In this document: in pieces, positions 8,079 through 16,910 of the stretch
Position numbering within the stretch: position 1 is the stretch's first letter
Layout of the letters: the number at the start of each line of letters is the position of its first letter
Assembly (NCBI GenBank): GCA_963804055.1
Contig: CAWDOU010000008.1
Coordinates: 91,254-155,253 of the forward strand
DNA from: Bog-473 sp963804055
Lineage (GTDB): Bacteria > Actinomycetota > Acidimicrobiia > Acidimicrobiales > RAAP-2
Length of the DNA stretch: 64,000 bases
Reading direction: 5' to 3'
Program-made: the position numbers and the translations under genes
Notes under the pieces: generated by a model
Database searches by the model: none
Told to the model about the DNA's origin: nothing
The model's input: the letters and a program-made list of their open reading frames with translations, nothing else

Positions 8079-9242
8079 ATGAATTCTCCGCTCTCGGGCA
8101 TTCGGGTCCTCGAATTGGGGATCGCACTCGCCGTGCCTTCGGCGGCGGCGGTGCTCGGCGACTGGGGCGCGGAGGTGATCAAGGTCGAGCCCCACACCGG
8201 TGACCCCCAGCGAGGAAACACGGCGAACGCCTACTTCAGTCAGGACAACCGAGGTAAACGCAGCATCGCCCTCGATCTCTCCACCGGAGAAGGGCGGGGC
8301 ATCATGCTGACCCTCGTCGATCACTGCGACGTCTTCGTGACCAACATCCGGCCAGGCGGCCTGGAGCGACTCGGCCTGGACTCCGGCTCCTTGCTCAACC
8401 GCACACCGCGGCTCATCTACGCCATGTTGACGGGATACGGGGCGGACGGGCCCGCCGCCGATCGCGCCGGCTACGACATCGGCGCCTTCTGGGCGCGGTC
8501 AGGCGTCGCCGGCGCGCTCGTCGGCGACGGAGAACCTCCCGTGCAACGACCGGCCATGGGCGACCACACAGCTGGACTCGCCCTGGTCGCCGGCATCACC
8601 GCCGCCCTGTTCGACCGGGAACGCACCGGCCGTGGTCGCGTCGTCACGACATCGCTCGTGCGCACCGGTGCCTACGTCATCAGCTCTGATCTCGCCGCAC
8701 ACGCCAACGGCGAGGGGCCTGAAGCCGGGCTGCGCCGGGCCCTCTACAACCCTCTTCTCGCGTGCTACCAGGCCGGCGATGGCCGGTGGTTCTTCCTGCT
8801 CGGGCTCGAAGCATTCCGGCACTGGCCCAATATCGCCGCGGCGGTCGGGCGAGAAGACCTGCTCGTCGACGAGCGTTTCAGCGACTTCATGGGACTCGTC
8901 GCACACCGGGACGACCTGGTCGCGATTCTCGATCAGGAGTTCGCGAAGCGGACGCTCGACGAGTGGGCCGGCAGCTTCGACGCACACGACGTGTGGTGGG
9001 ACCCGGTGCAGAGCTTTGACGAGGTGATCAGCGACCCCGTTCTGCACCAGGCTGGTGTCTTCCGGCCAATGGAGGGCGGCCGCACAGCGATCGCGGCACC
9101 CGCTGACGTCGAACCAGCCGGCCCGGAGGCTGTGGTCGGCGCAGCACCCGAACTCGGCCAACATACCGAGGAAGTACTGCTCGAGCTCGGTATGGGTTGG
9201 GACGACATCATCGGGCTCAAAGACCGCGGCGTCATTCCGTAA
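8079..9242 (+). CDS. CaiB/BaiF family (class III) CoA transferase
   Basis: 387-aa formyl-CoA transferase-like enzyme that moves CoA between carboxylic acids. The N-terminus LSGIRVLELGIALAVPSAAAVLGDWGAEVIKVEP is the standard CoA-binding start of the family. The conserved YGADGPAADRAGYD block includes the catalytic Asp region, and the second domain includes the VVTTSLVRTGAYV segment. The ATG at 8079 has GGGAG 8 bases upstream; an ATG at 8064 is also in frame. No CoA ligase or dehydrogenase partner is adjacent, so the substrate is unknown. Confidence 0.85.
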   Translation: MNSPLSGIRVLELGIALAVPSAAAVLGDWGAEVIKVEPHTGDPQRGNTANAYFSQDNRGKRSIALDLSTGEGRGIMLTLVDHCDVFVTNIRPGGLERLGLDSGSLLNRTPRLIYAMLTGYGADGPAADRAGYDIGAFWARSGVAGALVGDGEPPVQRPAMGDHTAGLALVAGITAALFDRERTGRGRVVTTSLVRTGAYVISSDLAAHANGEGPEAGLRRALYNPLLACYQAGDGRWFFLLGLEAFRHWPNIAAAVGREDLLVDERFSDFMGLVAHRDDLVAILDQEFAKRTLDEWAGSFDAHDVWWDPVQSFDEVISDPVLHQAGVFRPMEGGRTAIAAPADVEPAGPEAVVGAAPELGQHTEEVLLELGMGWDDIIGLKDRGVIP

Positions 9243-9298
9243 GCGCCCGAGACACCAACGCCGATGTCCGTCACGTTCCGGAGCCTTGCTGCGGGACG

Positions 9299-9919
9299 CT
9301 AGAGGCCGCCCCGCTTGATCCCGACGGTGGCACCCTCAGTGAATCGGATCGGCGGGTCGAGGGTATCAACGAGGAACCTGTCGCGATCGCCGCGATCCCA
9401 GGCCTCTCGAAGCCCCGGTGCGCCCAAGTCAAAATCCAGGCGAGTCTTCTGGAGCACGGCGCGTAAATCCATATGCAATTCATGCATTGTCGGTCGACCC
9501 CAGTACCAGTAGCCGTTGTAGATGCTGAATATACGGAGCCCCGGCTCGAGGACGAAGGTGTGCGGGATCATCGGATTGTGAGGATCTGTGTATTCCTCGA
9601 TATCCAGATCCTGTTGCACGGTTCTCTCGGGGTCACCAAGGAACGGCCACGGAGCACCGAGGGAATCTCGAAACTCGTTCAGGTTGAGCGGATTGTCCGT
9701 GCAGATGACGACCAGTCGCGTGTACGCGACACGGAACTCCGGATATCCGTCCACCAGATTCCTGAGAAACCGATGCTCCTTTGGGTCGTAGGAGCCACGG
9801 GACAGATGGAGAACCATGGGGTTGCCACCCTGAAGTTCAGAAAGTCTCCGCGGGACCCCAGCCTGGTCCTCGAGCTGGTAGTCGGGAAATGTCGCTCCAG
9901 CCGTGATGTCTTCGCGCAT
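9299..9919 (-). CDS. Peroxiredoxin-like protein with Asp in place of the peroxidatic Cys
   Basis: 206-aa thioredoxin-fold protein of the AhpC/TSA-redoxin type, paralogous to the protein at 11613-12215. Both share FPDYxLxD, RKLSELQG-like, PMIPHT, VYNGYWxWGRP and GLREAW blocks. At residue 45 the paralogue has Cys in RGNYCPKEH, whereas this protein has Asp in RGSYDPKEH, so it cannot act as a Cys peroxidase. It may be a structural or regulatory partner, or have another activity. It is the last gene of a reverse-strand run and follows the glyoxalase-fold gene after 27 bp. Confidence 0.75.
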   Translation of the reverse strand: MREDITAGATFPDYQLEDQAGVPRRLSELQGGNPMVLHLSRGSYDPKEHRFLRNLVDGYPEFRVAYTRLVVICTDNPLNLNEFRDSLGAPWPFLGDPERTVQQDLDIEEYTDPHNPMIPHTFVLEPGLRIFSIYNGYWYWGRPTMHELHMDLRAVLQKTRLDFDLGAPGLREAWDRGDRDRFLVDTLDPPIRFTEGATVGIKRGGL

Positions 9920-9946
9920 GCTCTTCCTTTCTCCGATTCACGAGGT

Positions 9947-10378
9947 CTACTCGCCGACTCCATAGAGGAAATCGTCGAGCGCCTTCCAGCCCTCTTCGGT
10001 CGCCCGGTCCCCACGAGGGTGGGCGGACAGAACGACCGATACCCCGTCTGGATCGCGCCCCACCACCGCAGACCATTCGCTGTGATCGCGTCGACTGATC
10101 AGTCGCTTTCGCGATTCGAGTTCGCTCGAGATCTGCTCGAGTCGATCGACCGACTCGACATCCAAGACGAAGGCCCGGACACCGACGTGGCGCGCCCCTC
10201 CCTCGGGGCTGCTCCCGAATGCCCGCAGCACGACGACCTGCGTCCGGTCGTCTCCCGAGGCACTCATGGCCGCCAACTCCTCTTCCTGGGACAGCAGCTT
10301 GAATCCAAGAACCTCACGATAGAAGTCGATCGATCGATTCAGTTCTGCGACGTTGATCACGACACCCTGAATGTTCAT
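9947..10378 (-). CDS. VOC-family (glyoxalase/bleomycin-resistance fold) protein
   Basis: 143-aa protein with paired beta-alpha-beta-beta-beta modules. It begins MNIQGVVINVAELNRSIDFYREVLGFKLL, the classic VOC start, and contains HVGVRAFVLDVESVDRLEQI and a DPDGVSVVLSAH metal-strand end. Metal-ligand candidates (His/Glu) are present, but the reaction cannot be assigned. The frame is open upstream for another 59 codons, but the family starts at the ATG at 10378. It lies between the NMO-type flavoprotein and the Asp-type redoxin, in the same operon direction. Confidence 0.75.
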   Translation of the reverse strand: MNIQGVVINVAELNRSIDFYREVLGFKLLSQEEELAAMSASGDDRTQVVVLRAFGSSPEGGARHVGVRAFVLDVESVDRLEQISSELESRKRLISRRDHSEWSAVVGRDPDGVSVVLSAHPRGDRATEEGWKALDDFLYGVGE

Positions 10379-10573
10379 TCCATACTCCAAGTCCTGAGTC
10401 GAGCGGGGCTCTCTTCTGGAGCCTCCTGTACCAGTGCTGCGCCTCGATGCCGCGCGTTTGTCGGCTGCGGGCCCCGGAAGGCGAGGATGCTTGCTCTCCT
10501 GGTCAAAGTAATTGGCCCGCCCTCCATTCTGTCGACCCACGCCCATCGACCTCACGGGCCGCGCCGGCCATCG

Positions 10574-11530
10574 CTACAAACCTGCGACGAGCTCGGCCAC
10601 GATCTCTGCTGCCGGTTGAGTCTTCCTGGCCAACGCGACACTCTGGCCCGCCCACATGGAGAGAGCCTCAATCTCACCTGAGGTGCCCACCATCGGCGGG
10701 GCCGGCTCGTAGCGCACGATGGCTTCTCCGGAGGCGAAGTGAGCGATGACTCCCTCTCCCGGCCGGCTCCCCAACGGAGGGCGGCCTGCGGCCTCCCACG
10801 CCGTGGCCGTCGAGTTTCGCAGGGCGCGATGGGGCGAATTGGGCCAGCCCACGTCGTAGAGGTCCGCGTACCACTCCGCGTCAGTCTCGGCAGCGTCGAT
10901 CAGACGTCGGCGGTACTGCTCGTGGATGGGCATCTCCTCGGCCAGCAGAAATCGGCTACCCAGCCAGGCCGCCTGCGCACCGAGGGCGAGCACGGCAGCA
11001 ACCCCGCGGCAGTCGCCGATGCCGCCGGCTGCGATGACGGGCACCGGTGCCACGGCGTCCACGACGGCCGGCACCAGCGGAAGCGTCGCAATCCGGCTTC
11101 CCACGTGGCCCCCGGCCTCCCAACCCTGCGCCACGATGACGTCGGCGCCGCCGCCGACGGCCCGCCGCGCCTCTTCGACGCTGCCGATCGTCTGCAGAAC
11201 GATCCCGCCCACGTCATGGACCTGCTCGACGTACCCGGCGGGATCGCCCAGAAAGAACGAAACGATCCGCAACCCGGCCTCCAGCGCCTCGTCGAGGCGA
11301 CGATGCTGGTCGGAGGTGAGAACCAAATTGCCGCAAAAGGGCCGATCGGTCAGCTCCGCTGTCTGACGGACGACGTCTCCGGCCGGAGTGGACCACGTCA
11401 GTGTCACCATGCCGAGCCCTCCGGCATTGGAGACCGCCGCCGCCAGCTCGGGCACCGCCACCATTGCCGCCAGCACGATCGGATGCTCGATCCCGAGCAG
11501 TTCGCAGACCGGCGTTCGCACCACGACCAC
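10574..11530 (-). CDS. Nitronate monooxygenase-family FMN protein
   Basis: 318-aa TIM-barrel flavoprotein of the 2-nitropropane dioxygenase/nitronate monooxygenase family. Conserved parts are the N-terminal IEHPIVLAAMV..PELAAAVSNAGGLGM, the active-site loop VAQGWEAGGHVG with its His, and the FMN phosphate loop VIAAGGIGDCRGVAAVLALGAQAAWLGSRFL. Relatives oxidise nitronates or act as enoyl reductases. The neighbours are peroxiredoxin-like proteins and a VOC protein, which hints at detoxification of reactive small molecules. The gap to the upstream redoxin is 82 bp; the gap to the VOC gene is 195 bp. Confidence 0.85.
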   Translation of the reverse strand: MVVVRTPVCELLGIEHPIVLAAMVAVPELAAAVSNAGGLGMVTLTWSTPAGDVVRQTAELTDRPFCGNLVLTSDQHRRLDEALEAGLRIVSFFLGDPAGYVEQVHDVGGIVLQTIGSVEEARRAVGGGADVIVAQGWEAGGHVGSRIATLPLVPAVVDAVAPVPVIAAGGIGDCRGVAAVLALGAQAAWLGSRFLLAEEMPIHEQYRRRLIDAAETDAEWYADLYDVGWPNSPHRALRNSTATAWEAAGRPPLGSRPGEGVIAHFASGEAIVRYEPAPPMVGTSGEIEALSMWAGQSVALARKTQPAAEIVAELVAGL

Positions 11531-11612
11531 CTACCCCTTTCAGTCCGACTCGCAACGCCGGCGTCACCGTGACGCGGACCCGTCCCCGGCCCCGCCGGCC
11601 GATCACACGCGA

Positions 11613-12215
11613 CTATGACTCATACGACGTCGGCATGGTCTGCCGCGCTTTTTTGTCCCAACCGTGAAAGCTCGAGTAATCGCCGGCTTCCCAGGCCTCG
11701 CGCAGCCCCGGCTTGCTCAGGTCCCAATCGGGACGGACCTCCCTCGACACATCGCACAGGTCGGACCACAGGTCGTAGAACGAGGGGCGTCCCCAGAACC
11801 AGTAGCCGTTGTAGACACGATGAACGACCAGTCCGGGCTTGAGCACCACGGTGTGGGGAATCATCGGGTCGTGCTCGGGGTCGGTGTATTCCTGGATGTC
11901 GAGATCCTTCTGGACCGTCCGAGCAGGATCTGAGAGGAACGTCCACTGGGCCCCGATTGACGCCCGGAACTCCTGCAGCGTGTGATGGTCATCGGTGGCG
12001 ATCGTCACGATCTGGGTATAGGCGACGGCGAACTTCGGATAGTTCGCGGCGAGCTCCAGGTGTTGCTGATGCTCCTTCGGGCAGTAATTACCCCGGGCCA
12101 GTGTCAGGACCAGAGGATCGTCACCTTGGAGCTCACTGAGCTTGCGCACTGTATTGGTGTGATCCGGCAGGGCGTAGTCGGGGAAGACGCCACCGGGTCT
12201 GATGTCAGATCTCAC
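11613..12215 (-). CDS. Peroxiredoxin-like (AhpC/TSA) protein with Cys45
   Basis: 200-aa redoxin-fold protein and probable first gene of the reverse-strand operon that continues to 9299. The peroxidatic-type Cys45 lies in LARGNYCPKEHQQH, a variant of the peroxiredoxin active-site loop. The rest matches the paralogue at 9299-9919 (PMIPHTVVLKPGLVVHRVYNGYWFWGRP). No second conserved resolving Cys is evident, so a 1-Cys mechanism is likely. It is divergent from the GH15 gene across about 218 bp. Confidence 0.8.
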   Translation of the reverse strand: MRSDIRPGGVFPDYALPDHTNTVRKLSELQGDDPLVLTLARGNYCPKEHQQHLELAANYPKFAVAYTQIVTIATDDHHTLQEFRASIGAQWTFLSDPARTVQKDLDIQEYTDPEHDPMIPHTVVLKPGLVVHRVYNGYWFWGRPSFYDLWSDLCDVSREVRPDWDLSKPGLREAWEAGDYSSFHGWDKKARQTMPTSYES

Positions 12216-12433
12216 AGGTCATCGCCTCTGTTGTCGCCTCAAGCACGCACGCTTTGCGGCGGGAATCGGCCCGTCTTGCCCCTTGGCGGGCAAGCTTGTC
12301 GTGGCCAGATTATCCTTCGTGAGCCGGACGTGCCGGTTGTCACCGCCCTGGATCGTGGGCCCGGCGCAGACCCCGACGACGGACCGGTACGGGCCCGATC
12401 CGACCTCCGGGACGTACGGCCGAAGGAGCTGAC

Positions 12434-14374
12434 ATGAGCACGACTCCCATAGCCGACTATGCGCTCCTTTCGGATCGACACAGTGCGGCGCTGGTCAGCC
12501 GGTCGGGATCGATCGACTGGTTGTGCTTTCCGCGCTTCGACAGCCCGTCGATCTTCGGTCGGCTCCTCGGCGAGGACGCTGGCTACTGGTCGATCCGCGC
12601 ACCGGGCGCCACAGAGGTAACTCGCCGGTACCTGGATCGCACGATGGTGTTGGAGACCACATTCCGTACGCCGACGGGCGCGGTCACCATCTCCGATGCC
12701 CTGGCCATGGGCATCGGCAACCGCGGCCATCAACTCGGCAAGGATGCGCCACACGTGCTGCTGCGGCGCGCGACATGCATCGACGGCGAGGTCGAGTTGG
12801 CCCTGGAGTACGTCCCGCGCCCCGAATACGGGCAGGCCACTCCGCGTCTCGCTGGTTTCGAAGGCGGGGTGACCGCGTCGACGGGATCGGACGTGCTGGT
12901 GCTTTCTTCCCCTGTGACCCTGACGGTCGAAGAGGCGGCGGCCTCGGGTCAGCTGCGGCTCCAGAACGGCGAGGGCGCTGGGTTTGCCCTTCACCACGGC
13001 ACACAGTCCGGCGCGAGCCCGGGCAAGGTCTGGAGCCAATCCGAGATAGGCACTCGGTTCGACGACACCGTGACGGCTTGGGAATCATGGTCCGACATCC
13101 ACCAGGCCTACGTCGGTCCATGGAGAGACCTCGTTCACCACAGCGGTCGCGTCCTTCAGTCGCTCTCCTTCGCACCCACCGGGGCGATCTGCGCAGCGGC
13201 CACAACGTCGTTGCCCGAAGCCGTGGGCGGAACCCGAAATTGGGACTACCGCTATTCCTGGGTCAGGGACGCCTCTTTCACGATCCAAGCACTCTGGGTG
13301 GCGGCATGCCCGGACGAAGCCAATCAGTTCTTCGACTACATGACGTCGTCTGCCGCCGATTCCCTCGATCAGGGCGGTGACCTCCAGATCATGTTTGGCA
13401 TCGGCGGCGAACGGGTCCTCACGGAGCGCGAGCTGCCACACCTGGAGGGGTGGCGGCACTCTGCCCCCGTTCGGGTCGGCAATGGCGCATGGAACCAGCG
13501 CCAACTCGACGTCTACGGCGAGCTGCTCAGCGCCGTCTACCGCCTCTCTGATCACCTCTTCGACAGCGGAGCCCGGCAGGTGGGGCCCATGGCGGATCCC
13601 GACAGATGGGGCGCACCACCTGACCTGTCACCGGCAACCCGCCGCTTCTTCGTCGAGCTCGCCGACACCGCGGCCCGGCGCTGGCAGGAAAGGGACCAGG
13701 GCATCTGGGAGGTACGTGGAGACGCCCGCGACTACGTCTACTCGAAGCTCATGTGCTGGGTGGCCCTCGACCGGGCAGTGGCTTTAGCCGAACCCCTCGA
13801 CGCCGCCGACCGGGTCGAGGCATGGAAACAGACGCAGGGGCAGATCAGCGAGGCGATCCTCACCAAGGGTTGGAGCGATCAGGCCAACGCGTTCGCCCAG
13901 TCTTTCGGCTCAGACGACCTCGACGCCTCCAACCTGATGCTGCCTTTGGTCGGATTCCTTCCTCACGACGACCATAGGGTGCAGGCCACACTCAGAGCCA
14001 CGGAGGAACGGCTGACGGACGACCGCGGGCTGGTCTATCGCTACCGTTCACACGATGGGTTGGAGGGTCGAGAGGGCACCTTCCTGCTCTGCACCTTCTG
14101 GCTCGCCGAGGCTCTGGCGAGAAGCGGGCAGACGGCAAAAGCCCGAGCCGTCTTCGAACGGGCAATCGCATTCGTCAATGACGTCGGCCTGCTGGCCGAG
14201 GAGGTCGACCCGGCCAGCGGGGAGCTCTTGGGCAACTTCCCGCAGGCCTTCAGCCATATCGGGCTCGTCAACGCAGCCTGGGCCATCGCGGAGGTCGAAA
14301 GCCAGCCGAAACGAGGCCCGGAGCACGGCGCCGCAGATGATGCACCCGGCCGCTCGGGGCATACACCGGCTTGA
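12434..14374 (+). CDS. Glycoside hydrolase family 15 protein (glucoamylase/trehalase-like)
   Basis: 646-aa cytoplasmic GH15 enzyme. It starts with the family signature PIADYALLSDRHSAALVSRSGSIDWLCFPRFDSPSIFGRLL. The (alpha/alpha)6 catalytic barrel contains TRNWDYRYSWVRDASFT and the C-terminal EEVDPASGELLGNFPQAFSHIGLVNAAW, which carries the second catalytic Glu region. Actinobacterial relatives hydrolyse trehalose or alpha-glucans. No signal peptide is seen. The ATG is preceded by AAGGAG. A second barrel glycosidase lies at 16911-18149, which suggests a compatible-solute or reserve-glucan theme. Confidence 0.9.
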   Translation: MSTTPIADYALLSDRHSAALVSRSGSIDWLCFPRFDSPSIFGRLLGEDAGYWSIRAPGATEVTRRYLDRTMVLETTFRTPTGAVTISDALAMGIGNRGHQLGKDAPHVLLRRATCIDGEVELALEYVPRPEYGQATPRLAGFEGGVTASTGSDVLVLSSPVTLTVEEAAASGQLRLQNGEGAGFALHHGTQSGASPGKVWSQSEIGTRFDDTVTAWESWSDIHQAYVGPWRDLVHHSGRVLQSLSFAPTGAICAAATTSLPEAVGGTRNWDYRYSWVRDASFTIQALWVAACPDEANQFFDYMTSSAADSLDQGGDLQIMFGIGGERVLTERELPHLEGWRHSAPVRVGNGAWNQRQLDVYGELLSAVYRLSDHLFDSGARQVGPMADPDRWGAPPDLSPATRRFFVELADTAARRWQERDQGIWEVRGDARDYVYSKLMCWVALDRAVALAEPLDAADRVEAWKQTQGQISEAILTKGWSDQANAFAQSFGSDDLDASNLMLPLVGFLPHDDHRVQATLRATEERLTDDRGLVYRYRSHDGLEGREGTFLLCTFWLAEALARSGQTAKARAVFERAIAFVNDVGLLAEEVDPASGELLGNFPQAFSHIGLVNAAWAIAEVESQPKRGPEHGAADDAPGRSGHTPA

Positions 14375-14502
14375 AGGCGACGGGCTGATCCTCAGCTTCG
14401 CCGCAGAGCGCTCAGGCCCCTTTCCCGCGGGGAGCTCGACCCGGCTCACGCGAGGAACAGACAGCGCGCCTTGGAACACGGCGCCGGCGTCGAGCGCTGG
14501 AG

Positions 14503-15387
14503 CTACTGGTACCACCGAGGCCAGGGTGTCGGAGCTTCGCCCTGGCACTGGGACACGATCTGCCCGAACGCCCATCCCCGAACGGCAACGGCCTCGTCAG
14601 TGGGAGCGATCGTCAAGAGTTCGGCCCGCCGGCAGAAGTCGTCAGCTTCGTCGAGGAGCTGGTTGTATCGCAGGACGGCAGGGGCCCCTTCGGGCGGAAA
14701 ACGGAAGTGCAGGTCGACTGCATCTCGGTTCTCCTCGACGGCCGTCTCCCATGTCTGTTCGACAGTGTGGCCAACACCCAAGAAGGAGCTTCCCAATCCG
14801 TCGATCAACTCCAGCAATCGCCCCGGGACGGCTTCACGGTGCGATGGGTCGAGCTCCAAGATCAGCCGGAATTCACGGTAGAGAGCGTCATAGTGCGCAG
14901 CGGTGCGGATCATCTCTCGAATCGGCGCGTCGAGGAGGGCGATCGGCGTCCCGTCCGGATAGGGATCGTCGTGGGATCTGCGCCCGGGACCGGGAGTCGA
15001 TGAATCCTCGAAGGGGACCGGCAGGTCGAACCAGACGACCTTGCCCATCCCGGTACGTTTGCAGCCCCACGCGGCCGCAAGGCACTCCAAGAGCTGCACA
15101 CCCCGGCCGGTGGCGTCGTCTGTCCGATAGCCCTTGTCGGTTGGTGGCGTCTTGCTTCCATCGCTCACGGCGATCCGGTATGCGGTGCCCTTCTGCTGCA
15201 CTTCGACGACGAGCGGACCACCGGCATGCAACACCGCGTTCGCAACGACCTCGGAGACCAGAAGCGACGCATTCGCGCGAAGACCCTCAGTCGCCTGGGC
15301 AAGGGCCTCTTGAACGAAACGGCGCGCTGACGAGCAGCTCGCGACGTCGCCGGGCAGCTCTCTCTTCTGTGCAGGCATGGACGTCAC
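14503..15387 (-). CDS. HATPase_c anti-sigma-type ATP-binding protein with extra C-terminal domain
   Basis: 294-aa protein. Residues ~1-125 are a serine-kinase-like ATPase domain of the SpoIIAB/RsbW group: SLLVSEVVANAVLHAGG is the N box, IAVSDGSK the G1 box, and TGRGVQLLE the G2 box. Residues ~145-290 form a helical region of unknown function (REMIRTAAHYDALYREFRLILELDPSHR). Such proteins usually phosphorylate a STAS partner and bind a sigma factor. The single STAS protein in this window is at 4519-4905, but they are not adjacent, so a partnership is only a guess. Confidence 0.75.
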   Translation of the reverse strand: MTSMPAQKRELPGDVASCSSARRFVQEALAQATEGLRANASLLVSEVVANAVLHAGGPLVVEVQQKGTAYRIAVSDGSKTPPTDKGYRTDDATGRGVQLLECLAAAWGCKRTGMGKVVWFDLPVPFEDSSTPGPGRRSHDDPYPDGTPIALLDAPIREMIRTAAHYDALYREFRLILELDPSHREAVPGRLLELIDGLGSSFLGVGHTVEQTWETAVEENRDAVDLHFRFPPEGAPAVLRYNQLLDEADDFCRRAELLTIAPTDEAVAVRGWAFGQIVSQCQGEAPTPWPRWYQ

Positions 15388-15606
15388 GCTGACCCCGCCG
15401 AGCGACTATCCGCCGAGACCAGCAGATCCGTACTTGAGGCACGCCTGGAGCATGGGCACTGCTATGCCCGTTTCAGCCCGGATGTAATCATCGGGGGTTG
15501 ACCCAAGGGCACACGGTTGCGGTTCCTCATCGAACACCCTGTTCAGAGCGGGTGCGCCGGCGTCCCCACGGACGACATGGCCATCGTCACGCGCCTCTGC
15601 CCCTCC

Positions 15607-16620
15607 TCAGGTCGTCGCGAGCAGGGCTACGACGAAGGCGACGTAGGCCGCGATGATCACGCCCCCCGAAAGGCGTCCGAGCCCCCGGCCCCCATAAGCC
15701 AGTAGGAGCGTCAGTGCAGTGAGCCCGACGTACCAGCCAGCCACCAGCAGCCCCGAACCCGACGGCCTGGCCAGCCCGATGACCACGGCTGGGATCAGCA
15801 GGCCGACGGCCACGTTCAGCGAGTTGGAGTTGAGGGCAGTGCTCAGCGCAGCGGCTCCTCGGCCGCGTTGGGCCAGATACACCGCTGACACTGCGTTGGG
15901 CAGGCTGGTGACGGCTGCGAGGACGAGACCACCCACGACGATCTCGGGAATCGCGAAATGGGTACCGAGTGCCGACGCTCCCTGCTCCATGGCCACGCTT
16001 GCCAGCAACACGATCACCAGCGCGCACGCTGCCGTCAGTACGTCGCCGCCGGTTCCCCTCCGGGGACGGATCGCCTCTCCGAGCTCGCTCTCCTCCTCGA
16101 CGATCGCCGTGTTGAGCCACTTCGCCCACCTCTCGGGGAGGCGCAGACGAGCCAAGATGCTCCCGTGCGCGGCGAGAAGCGCCATATAGGCGAGCACCAC
16201 CGCCAGGACGACGCTCAGCCCGACACCTGCCGAGATCTGCCCACCGACGCTGAGCAGGCACGCCACGGCGACGATCATCGCGACGGTCCCGCCGAGGACG
16301 ACGACCCGCCGGTGCAGGTCGATCCGCCCTGCCACAACGGCGCCCAGGCCGAGAAGCGCAGCCAGGTTGAACACATTCGATCCCAAGACCACGCCGGCGC
16401 CGACGGTCTGTTGGTGGTGTGCGATCGCCGTGATCGAGGCCGTGATCTCAGGCGTGTCGGCCGCCAGAGCAGCGACCATGCCGAGACTGGCTTCGGAGAA
16501 CCCGAGTCGCTCGCCGACGCGCTCGAGCCGTGTCACCAGTACCCAGCTCGTCGCCAGACTGACGACCGCTCCGATCACGAAGACCGCCACAGATGGTCCG
16601 ACCGTCACGGGTTTCTGCAC
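15607..16620 (-). CDS. Sodium/calcium exchanger (CaCA) family antiporter
   Basis: 337-aa integral membrane protein with about 10 hydrophobic segments in two halves. Each half carries an alpha-repeat: AADTPEITASITAIAHHQQTVGAGVVLGSNVFNLAALLG in the first and AVTSLPNAVSAVYLAQRGRGAAALSTALNSNSLNVAVGL in the second. These contain the acidic (first) and Asn/Ser (second) ion-coordinating positions of the family. A cytoplasmic loop rich in Glu/Arg separates the halves. It probably exports Ca2+ or another cation in exchange for Na+ or H+. The second repeat lacks the usual acidic residue (SLPNA), so ion selectivity is uncertain. Confidence 0.8.
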   Translation of the reverse strand: MQKPVTVGPSVAVFVIGAVVSLATSWVLVTRLERVGERLGFSEASLGMVAALAADTPEITASITAIAHHQQTVGAGVVLGSNVFNLAALLGLGAVVAGRIDLHRRVVVLGGTVAMIVAVACLLSVGGQISAGVGLSVVLAVVLAYMALLAAHGSILARLRLPERWAKWLNTAIVEEESELGEAIRPRRGTGGDVLTAACALVIVLLASVAMEQGASALGTHFAIPEIVVGGLVLAAVTSLPNAVSAVYLAQRGRGAAALSTALNSNSLNVAVGLLIPAVVIGLARPSGSGLLVAGWYVGLTALTLLLAYGGRGLGRLSGGVIIAAYVAFVVALLATT

Positions 16621-16910
16621 CAGATGACACCGGAGGAACCGCCAGCACGCTCACACGCCACGGTGGATCGTTTTCGGAGAACCAGGTGCAACGTGTCGCT
16701 CCTCGTGTGCGCGCCGGAGGTATGCCCACCAGGCTTCCCGGCTCTCCGGCGACGAGCAAAGGGCAAGGCGGACCGACCGCTCCGCCCGTAGGGTACCTGT
16801 ACCGGACTCGGGAACCGGGATCTCGAAGGTGGGAGACGACCGACGGGATTCGCACCGAGGAACCCGATGCACTTTTCCCGTTCCACCGCCTCCTGTTAGA
16901 CAGGTCGCTC

